DNA of 8,894 bases from Chloroflexia bacterium (GCA_025927935.1 JAICKM010000251.1:1-8894), one strand, 5' to 3'. Counted from the first letter of the stretch, positions 1 to 6,772 are shown. Numbers and translations: made by a program. The notes: a model not told the origin generated them from the letters alone.

Positions 1-15
1 ATAACAAAAGAGGTG

Positions 16-24
16 TGCTATAAT
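16..24 (+). promoter_or_regulatory. Extended -10 promoter for the division gene
   Basis: The sequence TGCTATAAT is a perfect extended -10 element (TG, one base, TATAAT). Transcription would begin near position 31, leaving a leader of about 48 nt before the ATG at 79. Any -35 element would lie at or before the left edge of the window and cannot be judged. The element lies inside the longest possible reading frame, which opens with a GTG at 13, so that longer start is unlikely to be used. Confidence 0.7.
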
Positions 25-78
25 GAGAGAACATTTCGCCGGTATCCGTCGCCCGCGTGGCTTATCCGGGAGCTGCTT

Positions 79-513
79 ATGCGTTCCGCTCGTCGCAATC
101 TCGGCGCCCAGTTGCTCATGATTCTGGTTGTGTTGATCGGCCTGGGGTTTGGCTACAGCTTTGCCCGCGAGGTCGTCCAGGCGCAGCATCTCGCCGGGCA
201 GGCCGAAGCATCGCGGCAGGAGAATGAGCGCATCGCGGCGGAGAACCGCAAACTCCAGCGGGATCTGCAATATTACCAGTCGGACGCCTACGCCGAACTC
301 CGCGCGCGCACCGACCTGAACATGCGCCGCCCCGACGAGCAGGTAATTTTGCCGGTCTTGCCGGACGGCGAGACCACGATCACCGCGCCGGATACCGATA
401 TGGCCGCCCAACCCGCGTCCGCGGCTGCTAACCCGGTCGCCGCCGCGCCGGGGGTCGGCACGGGGCGCAACTGGGATCGCTGGCTGGCCCTTTTCGCCGG
501 CACCGCCCGCTGA
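79..513 (+). CDS. FtsB/DivIC-type septum formation initiator protein
   Basis: The predicted protein has 144 residues. Residues 1-9 form a short basic cytoplasmic end and residues 10-28 a single membrane helix. Residues 30-70 are rich in Glu, Gln, Arg and Leu and look like a coiled coil. A conserved-looking ARTDLNMRRPDEQVI segment follows at residues 76-90. This is the layout of the FtsB/DivIC family, whose members bridge FtsL and FtsQ-type proteins in the divisome. A low-complexity Ala/Pro tail covers residues 95-130 and the protein ends in an aromatic, hydrophobic stretch (NWDRWLALF, 131-139). I chose the ATG at 79 because a GGGAG Shine-Dalgarno-like sequence lies just upstream and because the promoter at 16-24 would exclude the GTG at 13. 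The family assignment is solid by architecture, but FtsB cannot be separated from DivIC by sequence alone. Confidence 0.8.
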   Translation: MRSARRNLGAQLLMILVVLIGLGFGYSFAREVVQAQHLAGQAEASRQENERIAAENRKLQRDLQYYQSDAYAELRARTDLNMRRPDEQVILPVLPDGETTITAPDTDMAAQPASAAANPVAAAPGVGTGRNWDRWLALFAGTAR

Positions 514-539
514 CGTTGCGCGAATCGATTAGCGAAAGC

Positions 540-568
540 TTGACATTGCGCTGCCCATCGGGTATACT
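540..568 (+). promoter_or_regulatory. Strong sigma-70 promoter for the initiator tRNA
   Basis: A perfect TTGACA (-35, 540-545) is separated by 17 bp from TATACT (-10, 563-568), which differs from consensus at one base. Transcription would begin near 575, about 7 nt before the tRNA 5' end. A near-consensus promoter is what one expects for a highly expressed stable RNA. Confidence 0.88.
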
Positions 569-581
569 ATAGCAACAGCGA

Positions 582-656
<75 letters not shown>

Positions 657-661
657 ATGAT

Positions 662-689
662 AGAGGCCCCGAAAGGGGCCTCTTTTTTT
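662..689 (+). terminator. Intrinsic terminator of the tRNA unit
   Basis: A perfect 9-bp stem, AGAGGCCCC (662-670) with GGGGCCTCT (675-683), is closed by a GAAA tetraloop and followed by a T-run through 689. It starts 6 nt after the tRNA CCA end, so it closes the tRNA transcript before the rpsB promoter. Confidence 0.95.
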
Positions 690-745
690 GTCACCATCGG
701 TTTTTGGTCACGCGCTCTTGGTCGGGTATCCTCGTCAAACAAAGG

Positions 746-775
746 TTGCAGCGGTGGCCCCATTTATGATATAAT
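746..775 (+). promoter_or_regulatory. rpsB promoter (extended -10)
   Basis: TGATATAAT at 767-775 is a perfect extended -10 element. A weak -35 (TTGCAG, 746-751, three matches to consensus) lies 18 bp upstream of the TATAAT hexamer, and the extended TG may compensate for it. Predicted initiation is near 782, giving an rpsB leader of about 155 nt. Confidence 0.8.
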
Positions 776-782
776 TACCGTT

Positions 783-899
783 GGTGCGCCCCGTGGGGGT
801 GTGCCGGATCTATTTTATTATGCACGCGCTTCGACTGCGCCGGTCGTGCCTCGGGTTCGCTCCCGCGAACGGGGGTTCCGGCGTGGAATGACGAGCGCG
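783..899 (+). promoter_or_regulatory. Structured 5' leader of rpsB, candidate r-protein leader
   Basis: The leader begins with a 10-bp hairpin that includes G:U pairs (783-792 with 796-805, GTG loop), right at the predicted transcript start. A second, nested fold follows. Its outer helix is 825-830 with 894-899, extended by 832-833 with 892-893 around a bulged T. Its middle helix is CGCCGG (838-843) with CCGGCG (878-883). Its inner hairpin is GTTCGC (855-860) with GCGAAC (865-870). No T-run follows, so this is not an intrinsic terminator. The Shine-Dalgarno AGGAGG (919-924) lies 19 nt downstream. Autoregulatory leaders bound by S2 are known in some bacteria, and a similar role here is an inference from position and structure. 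Confidence 0.5.
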
Positions 900-936
900 G
901 ACGCAGCCTAACGATACTAGGAGGATAAGAACACCA

Positions 937-1800
937 TTGGTTAATGTCGTAGAGAATCCCGCTGCAACGGCTCCTGCCCCCGCCCCGGTCGAGCGCGCGC
1001 CCCGCGAAACGCAGACCCGCGACGGCAATTATGGCATCTCGATGAAGGGGCTGCTCGAAGCCGGTGTCCATTTTGGGCATCAGACCAAGCGCTGGAACCC
1101 CAAGATGCGCCCCTATATTTTTACGGAGCGCAATGGTATCCACATCATTGATCTGCAGCAGACTGTGCAGGGCTTGCAGCAGGCGATGCGCTTCGTGGGC
1201 GATACGGTCGCCAACGGCGGCAAAATCATCTTTGTCGGCACCAAGAAGCAGGCTCAGGACACCGTGCGCGAAGAAGCGGAGCGCTCGGGCATGTTCTATG
1301 TCAACAAGCGCTGGCTGGGCGGCATGCTCACCAACTTCGTGACCATGCGCGCGCGCTTGCGCTATCTGCATGACCTGGAAGCCCGCCGCGATCGCGGTGA
1401 GTTCGATCTGCTGCCCAAGGCCGAGTCGAGCAAGCTGACGGAGGAGATCCAGAAGCTGAACGAGACGCTAGGTGGGATCAAGGATATGCGCGACCTGCCC
1501 GCGGCCGTCTTCATCGTCGACCCGCACCGCGAACGCATCGCCATCACCGAAGCGATCAAGCTGGGCATCCCTGTCATCGCCATGGTGGACACGAACTGCG
1601 ATCCCGACGAGGTCGATTATGTGATCCCCTCGAATGACGACGCCATCCGCGCGGTGCGCATCGTCACGTCCAAGATCGCCGATGCCGCCAACGAGGGCCT
1701 GGCCCGCCGCGAGAGTGCGCGCGCCGATGCCGAAGTGGCCCAGGAGATGGAATACGCCGGCGCCGTCCAGGGTGGCGTGTTCGAGCCGGACGAAGAGTAA
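937..1800 (+). CDS. rpsB: 30S ribosomal protein S2
   Basis: This is the small-subunit protein S2, which binds the back of the 30S head-body junction and is needed for S1 recruitment in many bacteria. Family motifs are clear: [19 protein letters not shown], the [11 protein letters not shown] segment, [18 protein letters not shown], and the late [21 protein letters not shown] region. The 287 residues include a 35-residue Ala/Pro-rich stretch before the usual S2 start (MKGLLEAG). I chose the TTG at 937 because AGGAGG (919-924) precedes it, though the 12-nt spacing is somewhat long. The ATG at 1042 would give a conventional S2 N-terminus but has no Shine-Dalgarno. It is the first gene of the translation cluster and is followed by tsf, as in most bacteria. 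The rare TTG start and the structured leader suggest translational control. Confidence 0.96.
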   Translation: MVNVVENPAATAPAPAPVERAPRETQTRDGNYGISMKGLLEAGVHFGHQTKRWNPKMRPYIFTERNGIHIIDLQQTVQGLQQAMRFVGDTVANGGKIIFVGTKKQAQDTVREEAERSGMFYVNKRWLGGMLTNFVTMRARLRYLHDLEARRDRGEFDLLPKAESSKLTEEIQKLNETLGGIKDMRDLPAAVFIVDPHRERIAITEAIKLGIPVIAMVDTNCDPDEVDYVIPSNDDAIRAVRIVTSKIADAANEGLARRESARADAEVAQEMEYAGAVQGGVFEPDEE

Positions 1801-1809
1801 GTAACCCAA

Positions 1810-1864
1810 CAGCCGCCAGAGTCAGCCGCCAGGGTCGGATTGCCGGCGGTGCCCTGGCGGCTGA
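1810..1864 (+). promoter_or_regulatory. rpsB-tsf hairpin 1 with a duplicated 5' arm
   Basis: A perfect 13-bp stem pairs 1822-1834 with 1852-1864 around a 17-nt loop, starting 21 nt after the rpsB stop. Its 5' arm contains the 10-mer CAGCCGCCAG, which also occurs immediately upstream at 1810-1819. Either copy could pair with CTGGCGGCTG at 1854-1863, so two mutually exclusive stems are possible. No T-run follows, so simple intrinsic termination is unlikely. Possible roles are an RNA processing or stability element, or an attenuator setting the S2 to EF-Ts ratio. Confidence 0.6.
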
Positions 1865-1867
1865 TTA

Positions 1868-1895
1868 CTGTGCGCCCGATTCGTCGGGCGCACAG
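1868..1895 (+). promoter_or_regulatory. rpsB-tsf hairpin 2 with TTCG loop
   Basis: A perfect 12-bp stem, CTGTGCGCCCGA (1868-1879) with TCGGGCGCACAG (1884-1895), is capped by TTCG. It lies 3 nt after hairpin 1 and 51 nt before the tsf Shine-Dalgarno. It is followed by mixed sequence, not T's. It probably protects the RNA, pauses the polymerase, or is a Rho-independent terminator remnant. The direct observation is only the stem itself. Confidence 0.65.
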
Positions 1896-1960
1896 CGCCT
1901 GACTATCGAGACATGCGCCGGCGGCGCTCCGCCCCCGGCATCAAAAGGAGGTACGAACCT

Positions 1961-2509
1961 GTGGAGATTTCGTCCACGACTGTGAAAGAGTTGCGCGAGA
2001 AGACGGGCGCCGGGGTGATGGATTGCAAGAAGGCCCTGCAAGAGGCCAACGGCAATTTCGACCGGGCCGTCGTCATCCTGCGTGAGAAGGGTGCTATGCA
2101 GCTCGCCAAGAAGCTGGAGCGCGAGGCGAACCAGGGCATCATCGACACCTACATCCACGCGGGGGGTCGCATTGGCGCCATGGTCGAGTTGAACTGCGAG
2201 ACCGACTTTGTGGCTCGCACGGAAGACTTCCGCAAGCTGGCCCATGATATCGCCATGCAGGTCGCCGCGATGTCGCCGCGCTATGTGCGGGTCGAGGATG
2301 CGGGCGAGGGCGCCGAGGGCGTGGAGGAGCAGACGCTGCTCCGGCAGGCGTTCATTCGCGATCCCAAGCTGACCATCGAGCAGTTGATCCATGAGGCCGT
2401 CAGCAAACTCGGCGAGAACATCCAGGTGCGCCGGTTTGTGCGCTTTGAAGTGGGCGCCCCCATGCCGGGGGAGGCCCAGGGCGGCGGCAACGGCGCCAAC
2501 GCCGGTTAA
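1961..2509 (+). CDS. tsf: Elongation factor Ts (short form)
   Basis: EF-Ts is the guanine-nucleotide exchange factor that regenerates EF-Tu:GTP. Residues 5-50 form the UBA-like N-terminal domain with the signature around KTGAGVMDCKKAL. NCETDFVAR (78-86) is the loop whose Asp-Phe pair (D82, F83) reaches into EF-Tu. At 182 residues it is a short-form EF-Ts, with a single core subdomain rather than the duplicated core of the roughly 280-residue E. coli protein. The C-terminus ends in a Gly/Asn/Ala-rich tail. I chose the GTG at 1961 because a perfect AGGAGGT (1946-1952) lies 8 nt upstream. An in-frame ATG at 1913 lacks a good site and would add 16 basic, unconserved residues. It lies downstream of rpsB and two intergenic hairpins. 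Confidence 0.96.
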   Translation: MEISSTTVKELREKTGAGVMDCKKALQEANGNFDRAVVILREKGAMQLAKKLEREANQGIIDTYIHAGGRIGAMVELNCETDFVARTEDFRKLAHDIAMQVAAMSPRYVRVEDAGEGAEGVEEQTLLRQAFIRDPKLTIEQLIHEAVSKLGENIQVRRFVRFEVGAPMPGEAQGGGNGANAG

Positions 2510-2522
2510 TCGGTAATTGACG

Positions 2523-2550
2523 GGGCGGGTCTCACCGGACCCGCCCTTTT
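2523..2550 (+). terminator. Weak terminator or attenuator between tsf and pyrH
   Basis: A 9-bp GC-rich stem, GGGCGGGTC (2523-2531) with GACCCGCCC (2538-2546), has a 6-nt loop and is followed by only four T's. It starts 14 nt after the tsf stop and 30 nt before the pyrH start. The strong stem with a short T-tract suggests partial termination, lowering expression of pyrH and later genes relative to rpsB and tsf. No clear promoter is visible in the 30 nt before pyrH. Confidence 0.75.
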
Positions 2551-2579
2551 GTATATCGCCTCCAGGAGGTACCCCGCTT

Positions 2580-3386
2580 ATGACCGATTCCATTGCCCGC
2601 GCAGATGGCGCAACGTGTGCCTGGCCGGCCGAGTTCAGCCGGCCCTATAGCCGCGTGCTGCTCAAGTTGAGCGGGGAGGCGCTCATGGGGAGTATGCCCT
2701 ATGGCATCGATCCTCTCGTCGTCGGCAGCATCGCCGGCCAGGTGCGGGATGTGGTGGCACAGGGTGTGCAGATCTCGATTGTCGTCGGCGGCGGGAATAT
2801 CTGGCGGGGCCTCGAAGCATCTTCCAAAGGCATGGACCGCTCTACCGGCGATTATATGGGCATGCTGGCGACCGTCCTGAACGCGCTGGCCCTGCAAGAT
2901 GCCCTGGAGAAGATCGACGTGCAAACGCGCGTCCAGTCGGCCATTACCATCCAGGAGGTCGCCGAACCCTACATCCGGCGCCGGGCGTTACGCCATATGG
3001 AGAAAGGCCGCGTGGTGCTCCTAGCCGGTGGAACCGGGAACCCCTATTTCACCACCGACAGTGCCGCGGCGCTGCGCGCGCTGGAGTTGGGCTGCCAGGC
3101 GATCCTGATGGCGAAGAATGCCGTCGATGGTGTGTATGACGCCGACCCGCGACTCGATCCGGCCGCGCGGCGCTATTTTACCCTGGACTATCGGCACGCC
3201 CTGGAGAAAAACTTGCGCATAATGGACTCCACGGCCCTGGCCCTCTGCATGGACAACAAGATCCCGCTGATTGTGTTCAATCTGCAAGAGGCCGGCAATA
3301 TTCGCCGGGCCGCGAGCGGCGAACACGTCGGCACCTTTGTTGGGCCGGTGGCTACCACTCTCATCGGAGGAGGGGACAATGACTGA
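2580..3386 (+). CDS. pyrH: UMP kinase
   Basis: UMP kinase phosphorylates UMP to UDP with ATP in pyrimidine nucleotide synthesis. It belongs to the amino-acid-kinase fold and usually forms hexamers controlled by GTP and UTP. The nucleotide-binding start [11 protein letters not shown] is at residues 27-37 (Lys29). The glycine-rich [10 protein letters not shown] is at 68-77, and the UMP-binding [11 protein letters not shown] region is at 85-95. The later [14 protein letters not shown] and [15 protein letters not shown] segments complete the family pattern. At 268 residues it is longer than the usual 240 or so because of about 20 unconserved N-terminal residues. The ATG at 2580 follows a perfect AGGAGGT (2564-2570) by 9 nt. 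The 3' end overlaps frr by 8 nt, consistent with translational coupling. Confidence 0.96.
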   Translation: MTDSIARADGATCAWPAEFSRPYSRVLLKLSGEALMGSMPYGIDPLVVGSIAGQVRDVVAQGVQISIVVGGGNIWRGLEASSKGMDRSTGDYMGMLATVLNALALQDALEKIDVQTRVQSAITIQEVAEPYIRRRALRHMEKGRVVLLAGGTGNPYFTTDSAAALRALELGCQAILMAKNAVDGVYDADPRLDPAARRYFTLDYRHALEKNLRIMDSTALALCMDNKIPLIVFNLQEAGNIRRAASGEHVGTFVGPVATTLIGGGDND

Positions 3387-3936
3387 CGATGTGATGAAGG
3401 ACGCTGAAGTCCACATGCAAAAGGCCATCGAGGCCCTGCGGCGTGAACTGCTGACGATTCGCACCGGGCGGGCCACCCCGGCGTTGGTCGAGCGTGTCAT
3501 GGTCGAATATTACGGCGCGCCCACCCCGTTGAACCAAGTGGCCGGGATCACCGCGCCGGAAGCCCGCCTCTTGATGATCAGCCCGTGGGAAAAGAACATG
3601 ATCGGACCGATTGAGAAAGCGATCCAGAAGGCGGAACTTGGCTTTAACCCGACGAATGACGGCAAAGTGATCCGCATCGCCGTGCCGGCGCTCACCGAGC
3701 AACGCCGCCGCGACTTTGTCAAGCTGATCAAGCAGCATGTCGAGGAATGCCGTGTGGCGATCCGCAATATCCGCCGCCACGCCATGAACGACCTCAAGGA
3801 ACTGGAAGACGAGAAGCTGATCGCCGAGGACGAGCACAAGCGCGCTAATGAGAAATTACAGGCCCTCGTCGACCGTTATATTCGTGACGCCGAACACGTC
3901 GGCGATGCTAAAGAAGCCGAAGTTATGGAGGTTTAG
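3379..3936 (+). CDS. frr: Ribosome recycling factor
   Basis: RRF works with EF-G to split the post-termination ribosome and free the mRNA and tRNA. The 185-residue length is exactly typical. The N-terminal three-helix domain begins at [20 protein letters not shown], and the conserved [19 protein letters not shown] segment leads into domain II. The long C-terminal helices with EQRRRDFVK and [15 protein letters not shown] are characteristic. The start ATG lies inside the end of pyrH in the sequence ATGACTGA and is preceded by GGAGGAGG (3366-3373), so its ribosome site is within pyrH coding sequence. uppS follows after 4 nt, making pyrH-frr-uppS a tightly coupled unit. Confidence 0.97.
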   Translation: MTDDVMKDAEVHMQKAIEALRRELLTIRTGRATPALVERVMVEYYGAPTPLNQVAGITAPEARLLMISPWEKNMIGPIEKAIQKAELGFNPTNDGKVIRIAVPALTEQRRRDFVKLIKQHVEECRVAIRNIRRHAMNDLKELEDEKLIAEDEHKRANEKLQALVDRYIRDAEHVGDAKEAEVMEV

Positions 3937-3940
3937 GGGG

Positions 3941-4666
3941 ATGAGCGACGAGCGCCCCCGGATAACTCCCGTGCCCCGCCATGTCGCCATGATCATGGAC
4001 GGCAACGGGCGTTGGGCCAAGCAGCGCGGCTTGCCGCGCCTGGCCGGCCATCGCGCCGGCACGGAGAATATCCGCAATATCGTCCAGGCGGCGGTCGAAC
4101 AAGAGGTTGGCTACCTGACCCTCTACGCCTTTTCGACCGAAAACTGGAGCCGCCCGGACTCCGAGGTACAGGGCTTGTTGCGCATTCTGGCCGAGGTGAT
4201 CGAGCGCGAGACACCGGAACTGGACCGCAACGGCGTCCAACTGCGCCATCTGGGCAGCATGGAAGGCGTGCCGCAGGACCTGGCCGATGCCATCAACGGG
4301 GCGCTCGACTTCACCCGCCATAACAGCCGCTTGATTCTCAACGTAGCCTTTAACTATGGGGGCCGGGCCGAGATCGTCGAAGCGGTGCGCCGCATCGTTC
4401 GTGAAGGCATCCCACCGGAGTCTATCGACGAAGAGACGATCAGCCGGCATCTCTACACCGCCGACATCCCCGATCCCGACCTGATCATCCGCACCGCCGG
4501 GGAGCAGCGCCTGAGCAACTACCTGATCTGGCAGGCCGCCTACGCCGAATACTGGTTCACTCCGGCCTATTGGCCCGACTTCGATAAAGATGTTTTCTAC
4601 CAGGCATTGCTGGATTACAGCCGGCGCAAGCGCAAATTCGGCATGACGGAAGACCAGGTTACCTGA
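3941..4666 (+). CDS. uppS: Undecaprenyl diphosphate synthase (cis-prenyltransferase)
   Basis: UppS condenses eight isopentenyl diphosphates onto farnesyl diphosphate to make C55 undecaprenyl diphosphate, the lipid carrier for peptidoglycan and other surface polymers. The substrate-binding and catalytic MDGNGRWA (Asp20) is present, then GHRAG (36-40, His37), the [11 protein letters not shown] segment, [13 protein letters not shown], and the [10 protein letters not shown] motif (184-193, Arg184 and Arg190). AEYWF with Glu203, a likely Mg2+ ligand, completes the active site. The RTSGE form seen in many homologues is RTAGE here. The 241-residue length is usual. The Shine-Dalgarno GGAGG (3927-3931) is inside the last codons of frr, 9 nt before the ATG. 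It sits in the conserved order before the cdsA position and dxr. Confidence 0.96.
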   Translation: MSDERPRITPVPRHVAMIMDGNGRWAKQRGLPRLAGHRAGTENIRNIVQAAVEQEVGYLTLYAFSTENWSRPDSEVQGLLRILAEVIERETPELDRNGVQLRHLGSMEGVPQDLADAINGALDFTRHNSRLILNVAFNYGGRAEIVEAVRRIVREGIPPESIDEETISRHLYTADIPDPDLIIRTAGEQRLSNYLIWQAAYAEYWFTPAYWPDFDKDVFYQALLDYSRRKRKFGMTEDQVT

Positions 4667-4697
4667 GTTTGTGCACGAGCCGCGGGAGGACCGGCGC

Positions 4698-5468
4698 ATG
4701 ACCGCCCCGGTGCCCCGGCCGCCCATACGCAGCCGGTTGGCCGCCGGGGACGCGCAGGTCTGGCAGATCGGCTTGCTCGCGCTGCTGATCCTCGTGGTGC
4801 TGCTGCCGGAGAGCCTGCGCGCCGGTTTGCTGGGGCTGTGGGGCGGGGCCGCGCTCCTGTTCCGGCTGGCGGGCGACGGGCCGTTGCCGGCCGGGAGCCT
4901 GCTACGCAACGCCGCGCCCCTCCTCGCCTACCTGATCCTGGTGGCGCCGGGCCTGGCCGGGCAGATTGCCTGGACCGGCGCGGCGCTTGCCCCGGTCACG
5001 CTCCTGCTGCTGGCCGGCCTGCTGCCGCGCCAGGACACCGCGCCCGCCGCGCATGATTGGGCGGCGCAGGTGGCGGGGGTGCTCTGGGCGGCCCTCGGCA
5101 TCCTGGCCCTGGCCGGACTCGCCACGGTGCCCGAACAACTGGGATCGGCAGCGGTCGTGGTGCTGGCCGGGTTGCTGGCCTATACCGCCGGGCGGCGAGC
5201 CGGGCTGATGCAGGGTATGCGCGAACGGGTCGCCATCGGCATGGGCACCACCCTGGCCCTCAGCGCGCCGATCATGCTGTCGAGCGGTCTCCAGGCCGTG
5301 GCGATGGTTGTCGGCCTAGTCGGCGGCCTCTTCCTGGCGAACCTGGCGCTGCCACTGCCGGCCCTGGCGCGGCCCTATTTCGGCGCCCTGATCACGATCC
5401 AGCACCAGCTCCTCTTCGTGGCGCCCCTCACGGTTGTGATATTGTGGCTGGTGCGGACGTTCTTATAA
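4698..5468 (+). CDS. Polytopic membrane protein in the cdsA position, possible CdsA relative lacking the signature
   Basis: This is a 256-residue, very Leu/Ala/Gly-rich protein with about eight or nine hydrophobic segments: roughly 22-37, 42-56, 72-88, 91-109, 124-142, 149-164, 180-196, 198-218 and 235-254. In many bacteria CdsA (CDP-diacylglycerol synthase) lies exactly between uppS and dxr and has similar length and topology. Two short stretches resemble CdsA: LLAYTAGRRAG (159-169), like the AAYxxGRxFG region, and LLFVAPL (238-244), like the DSLLFAAP end of the family. The CdsA signature with K-R, K-D, H-G-G and D-R-x-D is not visible. The aspartates expected just before LLF are replaced by ITIQHQ (232-237). 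It may be a diverged, inactive CdsA or an unrelated membrane protein. The ATG at 4698 follows GGGAGGA (4684-4690) by 7 nt. A GTG at 4671 would add nine residues but lacks a ribosome site. Confidence 0.75.
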   Translation: MTAPVPRPPIRSRLAAGDAQVWQIGLLALLILVVLLPESLRAGLLGLWGGAALLFRLAGDGPLPAGSLLRNAAPLLAYLILVAPGLAGQIAWTGAALAPVTLLLLAGLLPRQDTAPAAHDWAAQVAGVLWAALGILALAGLATVPEQLGSAAVVVLAGLLAYTAGRRAGLMQGMRERVAIGMGTTLALSAPIMLSSGLQAVAMVVGLVGGLFLANLALPLPALARPYFGALITIQHQLLFVAPLTVVILWLVRTFL

Positions 5469-5497
5469 GAGCCGGCGATCCTCGTTGCCCCGGCGCA

Positions 5498-5524
5498 CGC
5501 GTGGGGAGACGCGCTCTCCCTTTT
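5498..5524 (+). promoter_or_regulatory. Possible attenuator upstream of dxr
   Basis: GGGAGA (5504-5509) pairs with TCTCCC (5515-5520) around a 5-nt loop and is followed by four T's, resembling a short terminator. An overlapping alternative stem, CGCGT (5498-5502) with ACGCG (5509-5513), would block it. It lies in the 68-nt gap before dxr, one of the few long gaps in the pyrH-rseP block. The stems are short, so the regulatory role is tentative. Confidence 0.4.
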
Positions 5525-5536
5525 GACTAGGAATGC

Positions 5537-6772
5537 ATGTGGAACACTATGTTGGATTCAACCGCTCGTCCTGACCCGGCCCAGGCGCCCGTCGGCATTG
5601 CGTTATTAGGCTGCACCGGCTCCATCGGCACGCAAACCCTGGATGTCCTGCGCGGACTCGGATCGGCCTACCGGGTGGTGACCCTGGCCGCCGGGCGAGA
5701 TGCGGCGGGCCTGCTGGCTGCCGCCGCGGCGCTGCCGCAACCGCCGCAACTCCTGGCTCTGGGCGATGCCACCGCGCCCGCCGCGACGGACACACGGGGC
5801 CGCCCGATTGCGCGGGGGGAAGCCGCCCTGGTGGAGTGCGCCACCCACCCCGATGTCGATCTCGTGGTCGTGGCGACCAGCGGGCAGGCGGGCTTTGCGC
5901 CCACCCTGGCCGCCATTGCCGCGGGCAAGCAGATCGCCCTGGCGAACAAGGAAGTGCTGGTCATGGCCGGGGAACTGGTTACGGCTGCCGCGCGCCGGGC
6001 GGGCGTCTTGTTGCGCCCCATCGACAGCGAGCATAGCGCGATCTGGCAGTCGTTGCAGGGGGAAACTGTCCGCGATTTAAACACGTATCCTGAGATAGAG
6101 CGGATCATCATCACCGCATCGGGCGGGCCGTTTCGCACCTGGCCCGCCGGGCAGTTGCAGGATGTCACGCCTGCGATGGCGCTCAAGCACCCCAATTGGG
6201 ACATGGGCGCCAAGATTACCATCGACTCGGCCACCCTGGCGAATAAGGGCCTGGAAGTGATCGAGGCGCACTGGCTGTTCGATATGCCCTTTGAGCAGAT
6301 CGACGTGCTGGTGCATCCGCAGTCGATCATCCACTCGATGGTCGAGTTCCGGGATGGCGCGATCAAAGCACAGCTAGGCGTACCCGACATGCGGGTGCCC
6401 ATCCAGTACGCGCTGACCTGGCCCTTGCGGGCGGCGAGTACGTTTCCACGCATCGATTGGCATAGCCTCCGCCAACTCGATTTTGAATTGCCGGACCTGG
6501 CGCGATTCCCGTGCTTACGCCTGGCCTGGGAGGCGGGCAAACGGGGCGGCACCTTCCCGACGGTGCTCGCCGCCGCCGACGAGGAAGCCGTGCTCGGCTT
6601 TTTGCAGGAGCGCTGGCGGTTTGTCGATATACCGCGTATAATTGAACAAACTCTGGCGGACCACGAATCCGCCGCCACGCCGCATCCCGATCTCGATGCT
6701 ATCAAAGCCGCGGATGCTTGGGCGCGGCGCCACGTCCTGGAGGTGGCCGCGTCCCGAAGGAGTCACGCATGA
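5537..6772 (+). CDS. dxr: 1-deoxy-D-xylulose 5-phosphate reductoisomerase
   Basis: Dxr converts DXP to 2-C-methyl-D-erythritol 4-phosphate using NADPH and a divalent metal. It is the committed step of the MEP isoprenoid pathway and the target of fosmidomycin. The NADPH-binding GCTGSIG is at residues 25-31, followed by ALANKEVLVMAGE (Lys138). Metal ligands are Asp163 and Glu165 in IDSEHSAIWQ and Glu240 in NKGLEVIEAHWLF. The phosphate-binding ASGGPF loop is at 194-199, and the catalytic-loop HPNWDMG and VHPQSIIHSMV motifs are intact. The 411-residue length is slightly long because of about 18 N-terminal residues. The start is uncertain: the ATG at 5537 has AGGA at 5529-5532 only 4 nt upstream, and an in-frame ATG lies at 5549. 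The stop overlaps the rseP start by 4 nt (ATGA). Dxr supplies precursors that UppS uses. Confidence 0.96.
   Translation: MWNTMLDSTARPDPAQAPVGIALLGCTGSIGTQTLDVLRGLGSAYRVVTLAAGRDAAGLLAAAAALPQPPQLLALGDATAPAATDTRGRPIARGEAALVECATHPDVDLVVVATSGQAGFAPTLAAIAAGKQIALANKEVLVMAGELVTAAARRAGVLLRPIDSEHSAIWQSLQGETVRDLNTYPEIERIIITASGGPFRTWPAGQLQDVTPAMALKHPNWDMGAKITIDSATLANKGLEVIEAHWLFDMPFEQIDVLVHPQSIIHSMVEFRDGAIKAQLGVPDMRVPIQYALTWPLRAASTFPRIDWHSLRQLDFELPDLARFPCLRLAWEAGKRGGTFPTVLAAADEEAVLGFLQERWRFVDIPRIIEQTLADHESAATPHPDLDAIKAADAWARRHVLEVAASRRSHA

Noticed and set aside
1868..1895. Intrinsic terminator between rpsB and tsf
   Set aside because: The 12-bp stem is perfect, but mixed sequence follows rather than a T-run, and no promoter is evident before tsf. 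I list it as a regulatory hairpin instead.
3923..4909. Reverse-strand open frame (328 aa) opposite uppS and the membrane protein gene
   Set aside because: It spans two well-supported + strand genes, shows no family motif, and has shadow-like composition.
5668..6705. Long reverse-strand open frame (345 aa) opposite dxr
   Set aside because: It is entirely antisense to a clear dxr gene. Ser/Arg-rich composition is typical of shadow frames in GC-rich DNA, and it shows no domain motif.
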